Below, piece by piece: positions 11,094 through 25,200 of a stretch of DNA of 64,000 bases. The translations under genes were made by a program, and so were the position numbers. Position 1 is the first letter of the stretch. The number at the start of each line of letters is the position of its first letter. The DNA is taken from assembly GCF_004027225.2 (NCBI RefSeq), contig NC_046360.1:2034001-2098000 (forward strand). The letters are read 5' to 3'. The DNA is from Strigops habroptila (taxonomy: Eukaryota > Chordata > Aves > Psittaciformes > Psittacidae). Under the pieces are notes generated by a model. It saw only the letters and a list, made by a program, of their open reading frames with translations, was not told where the DNA came from and searched no databases.

Positions 11094-13538
11094 GGTCACT
11101 CCCTCCCTGGCTGGAGGAAAGGGTAGAAAATACAGATGATGAGACATCAGAAAAGCTGCTTTTAACTCAGCAACAAAGATCCCTTCTCACCACCTTCCCT
11201 CAGGATCTGTTCTCTTCTCCCCGCTCAGCCCGCAGCCAGGCTCAAGCCCTTCATCCAACGTGTCTTTTCTTAGCTCTTCCTCAGCTATCTGTCCACCAGA
11301 GAGGTAGGACACAGCGGGAGGCAGCCAGCCTGCCATCCAACTGCAACAGAGTGAAGCAGCATAGGGAAAGACCTGGCACAGGGTGGGAAGCCAGGGGAGA
11401 GCTGCCCTTGGGGCCGGAATGGAAGGGCCAGGGGAGCAACCGTTTCTGCAGCCCCCTTCAAACACAAACATTCCATGGGGAGGGTGGCACCTGCGCCCTG
11501 GTACAGGCAGGAGCACCAGGACACTAAATATGCCCTGTCTTATCACTAAGAGCCTGCTGCACCCTACTTGGGCTGACCCCATTTGCTGAGAGCAAGATGA
11601 GCCAGTGCTGCTACAGCAATTTGTTTAAAAGGGGATTAAGGCTTCCTTAGTGGAAAGTGATGGGAGATTACCAGGGAAACAATGATCTGGTTGCTAATGG
11701 GACCTTCAGCTGCAGCAGCGAGAGCCTTCAGTGGCTGCTGACAGATACCCTTGCAGGGCTCCTCACTCGGCTGAACGCACCACTGAGTGTTTTAATTATT
11801 GAGGGGAGTTTTGTTGCTGGAAAAGGAGCAGCATTCTTTGGGGGTAAGGGAGTCTTTCTTGTGCCACTTCTACAGAGCTCGTGCAGCTGGTTTGGCTGCC
11901 TTAAGTATTCCCAGGAAATTGCTCTTTGACTCCCCTTCCCAAAGCTACAGATGCTCTGAGGGTCACTGACTCTCCAAGGCACTATTAACTCCTTAAAGGT
12001 ACCAAGCAGGCGGATGTTAACTCCTACAAGGAAGGGGCACTCACAGCTGTCCCACTGCCTCTTTTCTGTGCCACTTTTGTTCCAAAATGTTCATGTGACA
12101 AAGGACTGTCTGGTTGCTGCCAACAAGCCAGCCAAACCATGCTTGAGAGGAATAGAAGTATTCCCAGAGCCAGGAAGCATATAGTGCCATGCTTGGTGGC
12201 ACAAGTCTGACTGCCTAAGAGGTGAGGAGAACCCCAGCACTCTCCAGCAAAGTGCACCGCCAGCCTGAGCAAAGGCCAACCCATTTCTCACCTCCTGGTG
12301 ACTCCCCAGCTGCTGCTCCTGCCCCAAGTCCCTGCAGGGCTCCTGCTTCAGCCACCTGCAGTGAAACCAGCACCCTGCAATGATATTCATCCTGAAGAAA
12401 TAGGTTCCTGGCTCCTGCCCCAAAGAACACGCTGGGCAGGATGGAGGAGCTGTTATACCTGACAGGGGAAATGTCACGGAACACAGAACAAGTCATCCCT
12501 CCCTTCCCTGGCTGCCCAAAGTCATCACTACAAGATAAATCCTACAGACCTGGCGGGGTTCACTGCTAGCACTGGGCATGTACTGCTGCCATCTAATGGA
12601 AAACAGTGTGGAAAAAGAGGCATTTCAGGTTATGTTGCCAGGCAGAGAACACTATTTCTAGGGCTTTTTCCAACTCATGCTGTCAGTCATTCTTTCATCT
12701 GAAAGCCTCACAGCAACTCCTGCAAAATACAAAGGAAAATGCTTATTCACATTAGTAAGGCAGGAGGGATGGGGAACTAGAAGGTGCTGTTCCCTCCAGG
12801 CCATGGCTCTCCTTCCCCTTCTGTACCACAGGGACTTGGGAACCAAACAAAAGCAGCCAGTAACTTTTAAGTTTAGTAAAATCATTTATATACACCGATG
12901 CGTAATATTTACAATATAATACTGATCCAAAATAAACTAACATATTACAGATAACACTGAAAAGGAGAAATGAAAACATTTTAACACACGGAAGTTCAAC
13001 ATGGCGGACGAGGACAGACTCGGGTTTCCAAATTAAAACCTGTAGTGACAGCAAAACTTTGACATGTTGCTATTTCCAATCGAAAACTTTCACCTAGTCA
13101 AGTTCTTCTAACTCTTTAATACATACATATAGCTTCAAATAATCAAGTCACAGGAGAAGTCAGATATACAGAAAATTTTGGAAAGGTCAAATGATTTCAG
13201 AGATTTTTCTTTTAAATTAAATGCTAAACCCAACCAAAACCAACCCAACCTACAGCTTTCCCATACCCTTTTAGTGTCTGTACAAAGAATGTCTTCTTTG
13301 ATCCCACACAACCCTTCCATCTCAAGATATTTACAATATTCACAGTCTGCTATAAAGGATCAGTAGATTTATCACCAGGTAAAACCTCACGGAATCAGGA
13401 CAAGGTATCTTGCATTTATGTCAACTGAAAAACAAACACCACCACGGGAAGGAGAAAGTAAAATCCTACTTTCAAATATATAAAAGAATCCATTAAAGTG
13501 TAATTTTGAAATGTAAAACCAGAACTTTTTAAAGAGGG

Positions 13539-13543
<5 letters not shown>

Positions 13544-13570
<27 letters not shown>
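13544..13570. repeat. Poly(A) run
   Basis: Twenty-seven consecutive A residues on the plus strand (poly-T on minus). No target-site duplication or element body was identified beside it. Confidence 0.95.
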
Positions 13571-13572
<2 letters not shown>

Positions 13573-15575
13573 AACCTTATCATAAAAATAAAACCATTTG
13601 ACCTTGACTCTTCAAACTGATTTCTTGATCTGTCCCTCCCTACCTCCATTTTCAACCAGGCCGTTCTTATTCACCACAGACAATAGAATCTATAGTAAAT
13701 CCATGAAAAGCAGTTCCTTATCACAGAAGCCCTTAGAAACTTGACTTCCCTCCAGACACCAGAACGCTTTGCAGTCAGTCACAAACGCACCCACCTCACT
13801 ATCAGCAGCTTGGAATGATCCTGTTGTGTCAGTTAAGGGACCATGAGGAGGAGGGACCCTCTAATGCAGTCGGATCCCACCTTCTCCGCCTGGATGTCAG
13901 CGAGCTGCAGTCACTCCAACGTGCTCCCTGCTGAAGGAGCCATCTCCTACAGACACAACAGCATTCAAGCATCTTTAACACTAAAGAACCCTGCAAGAGG
14001 TCCCAGTGTGTTACACCCGTGTCACAAGGTACTTGGATTGTATCCCTAGTCTCTGCTGACTGCACTGTGCAATGACCAGGAGAGCAGCTACAATCTGATC
14101 CATTTTTTCTGCTAACAAACAAGTTCTGGCTCCCAAGAAACTGCCCGAGTATTTTCCTCCTCGGAGGGCAGAGTTGAAGAGTGCTTTTGTAGGGAATTTT
14201 TTGCACTTCCATTCAAATGAAGATGATTTCCTTGTTCATTTCTCCATTTGCCATACTTAAAAGTTCCAATAGAATAAGATTTCTCAGAACAAACCCCATG
14301 GATTTCAAGTTAAAAAGGAAATTACCTATTGCATTTAAAGATTGTGTGGATGTTGACATGACCTAGAATTTAGGGCAAGGACAGAAATGCATATAATAGG
14401 GCCTGCAAACTTGCTGATACCACTAAGAACTGGCAAATACTCTTGTCTCTTGCTACTTCTCTACAGTTGTCATCGATATATATCAGTGCACAAATATTCC
14501 ATGTAGTGTCAGAGGTACAATTGTGGCTTACACAAGAACTCCCTGTTTCCATCAGAGAAAAGTGATGGTTACATAGGGACTGTGGTTCTTACTCTGCAAT
14601 AAATCAGGCATTGGAAAACTGTCAACAAGATTAAAAGAAAGCTGACACGGTGCTGACAAAGAACAGTGAATGAACTATCTATATCTCCTTCATGTAGAAA
14701 AACTAAGTTACTGCTTAGAAAATTTCATAGAAAGAGTCAGACACTGGTTTGCCATCCAAGCTAAAGGTTGCAAGGAAGTCTGGTATAGAAAAAAGACAAC
14801 AAAGAACAAGGCTGGACTGCCATAAGAGCAAGGTGGGAGATTCATGGCTCAGGTTTGTAAACGTAAACCCAAAATTAATGAGCTATGAAATATAACAATA
14901 ATGTTCAAGAGTCATTACTTAATAGCCCTGAATTGGCACTTCAGTCTGCAGACCAAACTCATTCAACGTCTGCACAGGTTTAGTACCAAAATATCTCTAT
15001 AAAAAGCCTTCGACCGGTCTCAAAGGAAAGAAAAGCATCAGAAGGTAGAAAACTAGAAATATGTACAGATTCTTTTCATTTGTTTGTTTCATCAAGATTA
15101 AAAAAGCAGCTTTTGGAGCCAATGTTCCAGACTGGTGTAAGAATCTGCCCTGGTGGTCCAGGCAGCAAACGGATGTGTGCCAAGGAACAGCCCTGCATCT
15201 ATTGCTCCCCAGGAGGAGCTCGAAGGCATCAAAGAGACGGGGAGCTTGGACTCCAGAGGGTGACACAGAGAAGGATCACCAGTGGATTCACACAGCAGCA
15301 CTAAGACCCTTGCCAGGATGATCTCTTTCAAACGAGAGGACAAGGCTGAAACCAAGTGTTGGATCTTCTAGAAAGGAAAGAATGGAGTACACAGGTGGAA
15401 CACAGACAATGTCTGATCTGGGGGTGAAGCAAATGAACCCCATACTTGGTTTTGTTTGTAGAAGATCCCTCCATGAAAATAAAAGTAACTTGTATGTAAG
15501 TAACTAGAACATTCTTCCGTTCTGCTGTTGAACAACATGATAAAAAGAGGAGTCTTGAGCTGAGTGGCCAATTCA

Positions 15576-15673
15576 GCCTTAAAAAAGGTCTGAGGAAGAT
15601 GGAGAAGAAGAAAAAGTGGGCTAAGCCTTAAAGACGGTCTGAGGAAGATGAGGAAGAAGAAAAAGAGAGGGCT
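15576..15673. repeat. Imperfect 49-base tandem duplication
   Basis: Two adjacent copies (15576-15624 and 15625-15673) of a unit starting GCCTTAAA and containing GGTCTGAGGAAGATG and a purine-rich GAAGAAGAAAAAG block. The copies differ by a few substitutions and small indels. Confidence 0.85.
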
Positions 15674-16156
15674 ACTGATCAGAACTGAAATACAGCAAGC
15701 ACACGGACTGAGGTGCCCTTGGCAAGGCCGAGCGCGGCTCTAGGGTCAGCTAGTGAAACAGGCGGCTATTTAGTTGCCTCTACAGAAAGACTTGGGATTT
15801 CGGTGCAAAGGGCAGCTATGAGGTTTGTGTTCTGCAGCACTTGCTTCAAGTACTTACTGAGCAGGGTGTTGAGAAACTGTGGCTGTCTCATTCACATACA
15901 TAGTCATTGCAGCTGGCTGGACGTATAGCAGGTGGAAGGCAGCTTCTGCAACTGGCTATTAAGAAAAAGAATGGTCTTTAACAATATAATTTGCCCCGTT
16001 TGAAGGGGCCTCATGATTAACAGTACATAAGTGATTCATATATACCTCAAGGAACTGAGTTTTAAAAAAATATTACAGTACCAATGATTTTCTTTTTTGT
16101 ATCTACAACTATACAGCATTTTCAAGCAGTATGGAAATTTAATGAAATAATTATGA

Positions 16157-16162
16157 TTTATT
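16157..16162 (-). terminator. Candidate poly(A) signal, MAPKAPK5
   Basis: TTTATT on plus (AATAAA on minus), about 80 bases beyond the MAPKAPK5 stop codon. It would give a short 3' UTR; longer forms cannot be excluded. Confidence 0.45.
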
Positions 16163-16238
16163 AATTTACATAAAAATACTTTTTACAGTTAAAGAATAAA
16201 TCTTAAATGGTAAAAAAAATAAGATTAAGAAGCTCCAG

Positions 16239-19200
16239 CTATTGAGAGTCATGGGAGTTTGTCTGCTCTTCGATAACTTGTTTTACTATTTCTGCCAGTT
16301 TTAGTCGATCCACTTTGTCTGTGAATCCTCTGCCTGCAAGGAAGAAGAACAGGACATCAGCTGGTGCTGCGTACAAGGAGGAAAGCAATTGTGGCTGGAG
16401 TTACACACTGACTGAACACAAAACTGCTTCACACAGAAAATTAGGAGAACATTTGCAAGGGAACGAGAATGAGTTATGATCTCTAGTTCCACTGAAAGAA
16501 TTGAGCACTTAAAAACCTGAATTAAACCCAACCAAAACAGAATGAGGGAAAGGCACAACCAAGCCCTCATGAACCTGGCTGATGCCCCTGTTTCCTTTAT
16601 ATTCATCAGCATCTGCTCCCGGGGCTGACACCTTTGCCCCCCTGGCTTTGTCAGCACTCCCAAGGCAGCTGGCCTAGTTTAATTCCATTTCCCATCCAAA
16701 GCAAGCAGATGTGCTGACACAGATGAGGGCAGCAGCCTCCAGCAGAAAGAGGGTAATAAACAGCTGGAAGGAAACCAGCTGAAAAGTGCTAACGCAGTTT
16801 CTAAAGTGATGATCCACTTCTGCTGTTATGTTCCTACATGATTTGGTGCCTTTGAAAACTCTACCCTGAACCTCAAATAGAAATGTTACAGCAGAACTTT
16901 CTACCTCATTTCTAGAACACATGAGCTGGCTGAAAAAGAAAGAATGTCAAAATCTAAACCAGTCTGGCACAAGTTCAAGACATTTGGGGTTATTTCCATA
17001 TAAGAAGGTTACTGCTGCCCCTCTTTCACCCAGCATCATCACCATTCTCCATGAAGAGGAGGAGTTCCTCACCGTTCCAGCTGAAGCTCTGAAGAGTGTC
17101 TCGCAGCAACTTACACTCTCGATTATACTTCCATGCCTCCTGCATCACTTCATTCAGCTTCTCATCTTCATTCTCTCCTATTGAGGAGACCAGAGATAAA
17201 CAGGTTTGTCATTCTGCCTGTAAACACTTTGTGCAGTTATCCCTCCTCGCCTCACACAAACTAGGAAATCAGTTTGAAAGCAGACACTCCTGTTTGGAAG
17301 TTATTTTAACAGCTCTGCACGTCACTTTTGACACTAATATTATGCATGCACCAAAATTACAGTCCACAGACACCACTTTCCCCTCCAGACTGGCTAGGAC
17401 AACAGGAATTCTATTTATCCTTCCTCACCACTGACACAAACTGATCTCGAGGCACAGCAAAATGTGTTAGGAATGTAACTTTTAAGATAAAAGTGGCAAC
17501 CTTTACCAGCCTGTGGTAGAATGCACTGAGCAATCACATCTCTCAGCTTTTCCAGAGCCACATTGGAATCATTACTTCCATTCTCCGGGTCATGGATATA
17601 AACACCATCCTTTGGCTTAGTGCTGCAAAAGAACAAGGAGGAAACAATTACAATTTGAATGCATCTCAAGTCTGTTACTCATTGCATAACTGCACCAGTA
17701 TAATGGTCTCTTTCACTCTCTGGAAAGCTGGGAATGGGAGCTAGATACAGTATTTATTATAACAATGTCCTATATTATGAGACCCCTTTAAATACAAAGA
17801 AAAATAAATATTCCTTTAAATTAACACAAGTAAGGGTAACCCTAATTGCATTATTCTATTTTTCAGATAAGTAACTCAAAGAGAAAGATTACCTGGCTTT
17901 TTCAGTAAATAAATGCCAGGATCAGTAAAAACTCTTGGAATTTTCTCCCAGTTTGCCTTACCTTACTCAATGTGACCCATCTTCCCATAAAGGATCTGTT
18001 TTGCTACCTGTATAACACAATAACACTATCCAACTCCTCACTGGCGTATCTTGGAAGACACACCACCTTGTGCAAGTATTACCTCACTCCAACTACCCAC
18101 TTCAGCAGAAAGAGTGTGTCAACCAGATCAGGAATTCAGCAGCACGGTTACAATTACCCCAGTAATTTCCTTTTGCGCAGGATTGGGTTGTTGACGGAGT
18201 GAAGGGGTTTGAGACTGACTTTCAGGTCCTGGATCCTCATGTTCGCAAGCTGCTCTGCATGAGCCTGTTGTATCCCTGCAACCATTGCCTGCAATGAGGA
18301 GAGTAGCACTTAATGTTTTAATGAGCTTCTTTGTGAATGAAAGAATCCTATTTATTTCGGAGATGCACAACCACCATCAGGTTTACATTACGCAGATTTA
18401 TAGCCCAAATTTCAAATGGAACCTTTCTGTTTTCTTACAGAGATCTCAGGCTCTCATTAAGGCAGAAGGGGAGCTCCTTATCTGCGTAACACCACACGAA
18501 AGGAAACACTCAAACCACCTCAGGGTTATCCAGCTCTTCTAACCAACATTCTTGATAAAATAAAATGTTGTTTAGACCTTGTCCATCATCATCTGGGCAG
18601 AGGGGAGGATGTTATCAAGTGCCTCAGTGGAGTTCAGCCAGGGATGGTCCAGCACACCTTCGATGGTCAGCCGTTCCTCAGGTTTGACCTTCAGTAGCCT
18701 GGGAGAGGAATCAGTCAGTCCATAAGGAGGTCTTTGATGATTTACAATGTGCTGCTCTGTCTGGAGTCAGAGCACTCAGCAATCTCTAAGAGTTAGAGGG
18801 GCTAAACAAGAAGCTCCTCCTAACAACTAAAACACTAAGCTGGCCCAAAAGCAGTCTGACTTTCCACCAACTTCACTGCCCCTTGCTGTGGTGATATTTT
18901 AACGCTATCACAGCTCATTCAGTTATATTGAGCAACTCAGTGTAAAGGAAAGGCACTGAGGGCCACTTTAGTAATACCTGTGTACTGCTGAACTCTACAT
19001 TCATATCCTCCCAGATGGGCAAATTATCTCCCAGGTGAACTAGAAAAGATCCAGACCAAGACTCTCTGGAAATGCCCATCTAGAGCTCATCCATGTAACA
19101 GGCTATACTCACACCACAGACCCTGGGCGTGAAGTAAGGCAGAGTATCAAAGTTGGAAATGCATTTACTGAATTAACAGCTTTTACCATGCAACTCCTTA

Positions 19201-22200
19201 GCTTTTCTCCCCCTGCAAAACCATCAAGTAATGGCCACTTCGGCAGGCTACAGCACCTCAGAATAAGAAGGAACTTTGAGATCTCTGAAAACTCCATGGA
19301 ATTAAATTTTACTAGAATAAAACCCTGCACAGAGATTTTGCTGATAAACTGATGTTCTCGTGATAATCACAACTGCTTAATAAAACCAGTAAAATCTCCC
19401 ACAGAGTGCTGACAAGTTATCCCACCAGTTCAAATTAGAAACAGAACAACTTGATGAGTTCATCAGACAATATTCGAAATCAGCTTCCTGGCTGCAGAGC
19501 AGAGTTGTTCAATGTACCAAGAAAGTGGAAATAACTTGCACCAAATGTCAGCAGGACCACAGGCTAGCTCAGAAACCTCACTAGCAAGGCCATGCTGCCA
19601 AATAGGTCAGTTTTGATCCAAGGCACAAGACACATGCATTCCTTTCCTATAGGTTTTCAAAGTCCTAACCTATTATCAAAAGCACTCCAGCTTGTAAAGC
19701 TTGAGGTCAGAAATCAGCTCGACGTGCTTGAAAGGAAGCAGCTGCTTGAATGCCAAATATGACCTCCAGAAGCAAGACTCCATATGACTAGCAGCCTACA
19801 TAAATAAAATGTAAATGTATCCAGAATTGTATGAAGTCTAAATGTATTCCTGCACCACAAACACAGATTCAGACTCACTGGCTGGAAAAGACAAGCAGGA
19901 AAGGGAGTCCTGATAACATTAGTGAGAGAATTAAGTGAACTGAATCCAAACAACATCATTCTGTGAGCTGAGTTTCATGGCCATTTTAAAAGACAATGAA
20001 ACCTATTGAGTGTGGAGCTTCTGAGTGAGAATAAAGAGTTGACCTTGGTATAAATGGAAGTTTCACTGCAATGTAATCTGCAGTTTATTTGGTGAAAGGT
20101 TGTGGGCTCTCCTGCGCTGCCTGAAACAGGTCCCACCTCCCTTTCCAAACAATGTCAAGTCCTTGCAGATTTTACACTATGTCAGAGGAGACAGTGACAG
20201 TTTAAACGTATTTAACAGATTGATTTTTTTCCATTTATGTTGCTTTTATCCTTCCACTTCCTCTGCTGATCCAAGCAAAAGCAGAAAGTCCCTTGCCCAT
20301 TTTAAAAAACAAGTGAGGTCAAGACCTAATCAGTGCCACATTCTCGCCTTCAAACAGGACCATGGGATCAGTCTTTGAAACACTTGCAACCCAGAGATGT
20401 GCATTGCATGATAAACAGTTCCCATCAGCATTTAGAGTAAAATACCAACGCAAAACCTTATCTCATATTCTGACACCTTGTGACAGAGCTTAACCTCCCT
20501 TTCCATGCCTCTCTCCTGACTCCTTTCTGACTGTGTATTACATGCACAGGGTTTTACAGGACAGATCTACCAGATCCTATTACACCACCTAAATGCTTCC
20601 TGAGTCTAACAGGAGTATAAGCATTATCATTGGAGATACGTGCCTAGAGAGCACTTGCAGATGTGGCAACCAGTTGCCTATATTGTTCTGAATCAAGGTC
20701 GTGTACTCATTCCCCTGAAAGACTAAACACACAATCGCACTCTAGCAGCTTCAGAGACAGGAGACAGCAAAAACCGAACACAACAATTAGGGAGGAAAAA
20801 GAGAGGGAAAGAAAAATATTTACCAGACTTCATTTGTGCTGAATATGACAGAAGGTTTTTGAGCTGCACGTGCTGCAGACAATCCCCCCGCCTTTGGAAA
20901 AATAAGCCCTTTGTGATAACTCAATTCCAAGTGATTTTCCAGTTTAATATAAGAGCAATACAACATTTTCCTCAACTGACTCACTTTCGCACAATGTCTT
21001 TCGCCATTTCTGAGATCTGGCTCCACTCTTCCTCTGGAAATTCAAAACTTCCTGTCATGATCTTTTTCCGCATGTCCTTTGGAATTGTCCGACTGTGGTG
21101 TTTGGAGTAAAACGGAGGGTATCCACACAGCATCACGTAAATAATGACACCCAGGGACCACAAGTCACAGCTCTGAAAGCAAGGAAATGATCACTTTGGG
21201 GCACAGTTTGCAGCAAGCAGTGGTGTAGCTACATTAAAAGCTCTATGTGATACCCTAAGAAAACAGAAACACAGCTCAGCCTCCTCCTGAAGGTCCATCT
21301 GAGGACCTTCATGGGTAAATACAGCAAACAGGTAAGCACAAGCTAACTCCACGCTGCCAAGCTAAACTACTTCCAGCACCCAAAAGTAGCTTGTTTACAG
21401 AACTCCTGTAACGCTGTGCTGTGCAATGGCAAATTGCATGGAAACAGCCAGTGCGTCAGCAAGCTGCACATTTAGTACCTCTCTCAGGATCCTTCAATCC
21501 TACTCTCTCAATATCAGCACATAAACCAGAATACAGACATTTCTGAGAATGTGAGACTAAAAAAAGAAACACCACCAAACAAATGAGCTAGCAGAGCTGT
21601 CTGTAGTGAAAAACACACATCCTGGAAGCCAGGATGTGGATAAGCTTCAGAAAGGCAGGAGCAGTATTTCAGGCTGTGCTCCCCCCTGTCCTCCCACTCC
21701 AGCCTGGAGCTTCCTCCCCTGCCCTTGCAATAGTGCTCCTGCTGGTGTGATACACACCAAGTTCATCCAGGAGGTGGATCCAGCCAAACACAGCCCAGTG
21801 AAGAAGCTGAAAGCCACATCTATTCCCCATCTGGATCACGTGTGGATGCTGATAACAAAAGAAACTCCAAGGAGTTACCCCCATACATATGCTTTTCAGG
21901 AAGTTAAGCCAATCTCAGATGGCTCCAGAAGTCTGAATTTCTATTTAGGTACCTAAATTCTCATCATTTTTCCACTGACCAGAAATAAGTTCTAATTAAA
22001 TCAATGGGACTTAAGGCATGTAAGTAGGAAACATATGTCTAAATACTTCATGGATATGGTTCTCAGATTCTATCTCTCAAGAGTCAAACCCCTCCAGCCA
22101 TGACATACACACTCAAATTTGATCCAATACACACACAACGTAATAAAAACACTCAGGAATCAAAGATGGGGGTTATTTTTCCTCCAATTTAAATCTATGG

Positions 22201-25200
22201 GAGAACATTTCTGGTCATGAAGGTGGATCACAGGCATTTCCACCCAGGCTCAGAGTGGCTGTGGAAGGACAGTGTACCTGGAGTTTAGCACAGTCTATTT
22301 TGGGGAACCAGAGTTTGCCAGATGCTGCCTTTGCAGTGAGTCACACTTGGCAAGGTAAGAATGAGGCCACTTCTTCCAGCAGCCTGTCCAGTTAGTGCCA
22401 CCATGGCCGAAAGCAGTTCAGAGTAACTGATCAATTCTTTAAATGAAACATGAAAACAAAATCACTGTATCATATTATACATTCCAGACCCTCCTCAGTA
22501 TGTGAGTCAACTCCAGTAACTGTTTTCAAGGTTCTTCTATTCTGTACAAGAACATGACCCATATTTTGCTTCAGGTGCCATGGCCAGAGCTCTTTGGTTC
22601 ATTAAAAGAACAAAACAGCTGCCGAACTGTTACCAAAAAGAACAATGACCAACCACTTCGAGGTGTCTCTGGAACTGCATCTACTTCCTTGGAGAGGGCT
22701 GTTACTGGAGAGTAAATCTGCTTCAATCTCCAATTCTTGACCCTGCCTCGAGACTTTCAATATCTATAAAAACAACTTTCCCTGTGACTGGGGTTCACAC
22801 AAGAGAGAGCAGAAGAAACTCTGCATTGAGAAGACTACCGGAACCTGCCTGAGAACTCTTCTCATAAGAAGTGTCTGGCTTCAATTATCAATCAGTTCCT
22901 CCACTACCATAACCCTGAAGAAGGCAGATTCATGAATAGGAAACCCTAAACAACAGGTCTTTGCTTTAGCTCTCTTCAGAAGGCTACTACTAAAACATAA
23001 CACTATATATCAAACTACCGCCTATAGCACGTGGTGGGTTAAACAACCATTCCTGGAAGCAGTGTAGATACTTAGCCCTGCAATCAGAAACCAGCTAACT
23101 TTAACCAAAACTGACACTCTGGAACAACACTCAGTGGTTCAAACACTGCTCAGCCAGCAGGGGACAGGGATGATAAGATGGAGGAAAATGTTTTGGGATG
23201 ACCAGAAAGGAGTACAGCCTTTCAGGACACTTTCTGTCATAGCTCTGCCAAGATTATTGCAGCATTTGTTATTGCCCATGGCCACTGCTACAGACAACAC
23301 AGCACACTACTGGTCAGTTTACACAAGATCCCTAATACAGACAAGGTACCACCAGAGCTGCCTGAACAAGATACCCCAAAATAGTGCTTTGCACATCCAG
23401 AAACTCTGGCTGACAGCAGGGAAGAGGTTTCCTTTGAGCCAACCTCTTGTGGAGGTGAAAGAACTTCCCTCGCGGTCACACTCCAGCAGAATCATTCTGC
23501 TCTCTCCAAAATCTTGTTAATACGTAGCGCTCCTTTAACAGCGCTTGTGGATTTCCCTTTAATTAAAGGAACATTAATTAAGCTGGGACCAAGTGTGCCT
23601 TTCATTATTCACTCTATCAGAAGGAACACAGAGCTAGCAGCGCCTTGTAGCGTGTCACTTCTAAACAGAGAAAGACAACTGCACGGACCATTATCTTCTA
23701 ATTTGCCCATTCAAGTGAATGAAACCTGGTCTGAACCTAACACACTGAAGGAAGAAATACCACTGTCTGCCTGGTCACTCCTTTTAGGAAAGCCAAAGGA
23801 ACCACACTTCTGAGAAATACAACCCTAAAGATACTACTTCCTAAGACATGTACACAAAGCAGCAAGCAACATGACATCTCCCTACTGTTCCCTGCAGATC
23901 ATGCTTTTTACTCCATGTGAGGCTAGTTAGATGTATTCCTGAGATCAGAACAACTTTATTGCTCCTGCCCATTAGTGTGCAATTTTAGAGCAATAAAGTT
24001 TATTGCCTTAGGTGATAAACCATGTCTATAGACTGCTCCTACAGCAGAAACATTGGTGGGGCTGGGAAGACATTGTGCTTTAAAGACATTGACTTGTGGC
24101 CAGTTTCACAGCTTACCTTGTTGTAAGTGTAAGGTGTTGGAGAGGTGGGGATAATACCAGATTTTTCTTTCTGATGCCGTCTTTGTGCCTCCAATACCTG
24201 TTGCCATGAGAGGAAAAACAGAAAAAATCCAAAATACATCTCATCTACAGGCACCACAAACAGCAATGCCTATGCCAAAGATGCTCGATGCTTCTTCATT
24301 CAATGGACTTCTTCCAGCTACTGAAGACTCTGCCAAAATCAAGCTGTTCTTCCTAAGAAAGACTGGAACTTTCTACATGGGGAAAATCTCAGCTAAAATA
24401 TTTTGCTGCTTTGGATGAAAACTCCAGTTTTCTGAATTAAAGCAAGTGCTCAGACCTCATTTGTTCAAAACCTCTAACACCTCCGTGCTTTGCGACTAGA
24501 ACCTAAGGTCTGTTTGGAGGGTAACCTTAGCTCTAGAGATGTCCCTTTTTGCCTCTCCCATGAACAAATCACATCGAATTTGTCCCTTGCTGATCAAATC
24601 TGTGTTTCTACAAAAATCTCAGTTTAAATACACTTGGGAAAAGCTTTCTGAGGGTTTGGTAGTTCACTTGTTTTCTAAACCCTGTCTGTGGCACACATGG
24701 CCCCTCACCAGCGGGCTCCAGCTGAGGAGGCATTTTCAGGGCACTCAGCTGTGGCCGCATGGTCTGATCTCTGCGATCTCCCTCCCTTGTCATTAAAGGC
24801 TGCCGACATGCCCAGTATTGCAGTTAGACATTTAACTGCAGTTTTCCTTTCATTTTCTTCAGGACTCCAACACAAAGCACAAAAGAGAGTGGGGAAAACA
24901 GCACTGCAAAACCCAGCCTGCTGTAATGATAGATTATGTCTCAATGCACACTGACAAAGGGGGCAAGCCAAGGTGAACAGGTAACCCTCTGGCACTGCCC
25001 TCTCGAGCAATTGCCTTTACAGAACCTTTTTGTTTCAGTGTAGTCTCTTTTAATGTCATCTTAAACAGGCCTGAGCTGGAAGAAGGATTGCAAAGCAGGG
25101 ACTTCTCCAAACCAGCTGCTTTAATGCAGTTAAAGGCTAATTGTCCTAATCCTGGAGCAGTCTCACTAGTGGGATTCGGGCCTGGGCAAGTTAGGAGGCA

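Larger units (their letters stand above)
11148..16156. other. Intergenic region between the second ADAM gene and MAPKAPK5
   Basis: About 5 kb in which I recognised no coding exon on either strand; the open frames are short and unlike known proteins. It contains a 27-base poly(A) run and a 49-base tandem duplication, listed separately. The block from about 12,850 to 13,600 is AT-rich and could be a 3' UTR of a minus-strand transcript, such as a long MAPKAPK5 form, but nothing proves it. Confidence 0.45.
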
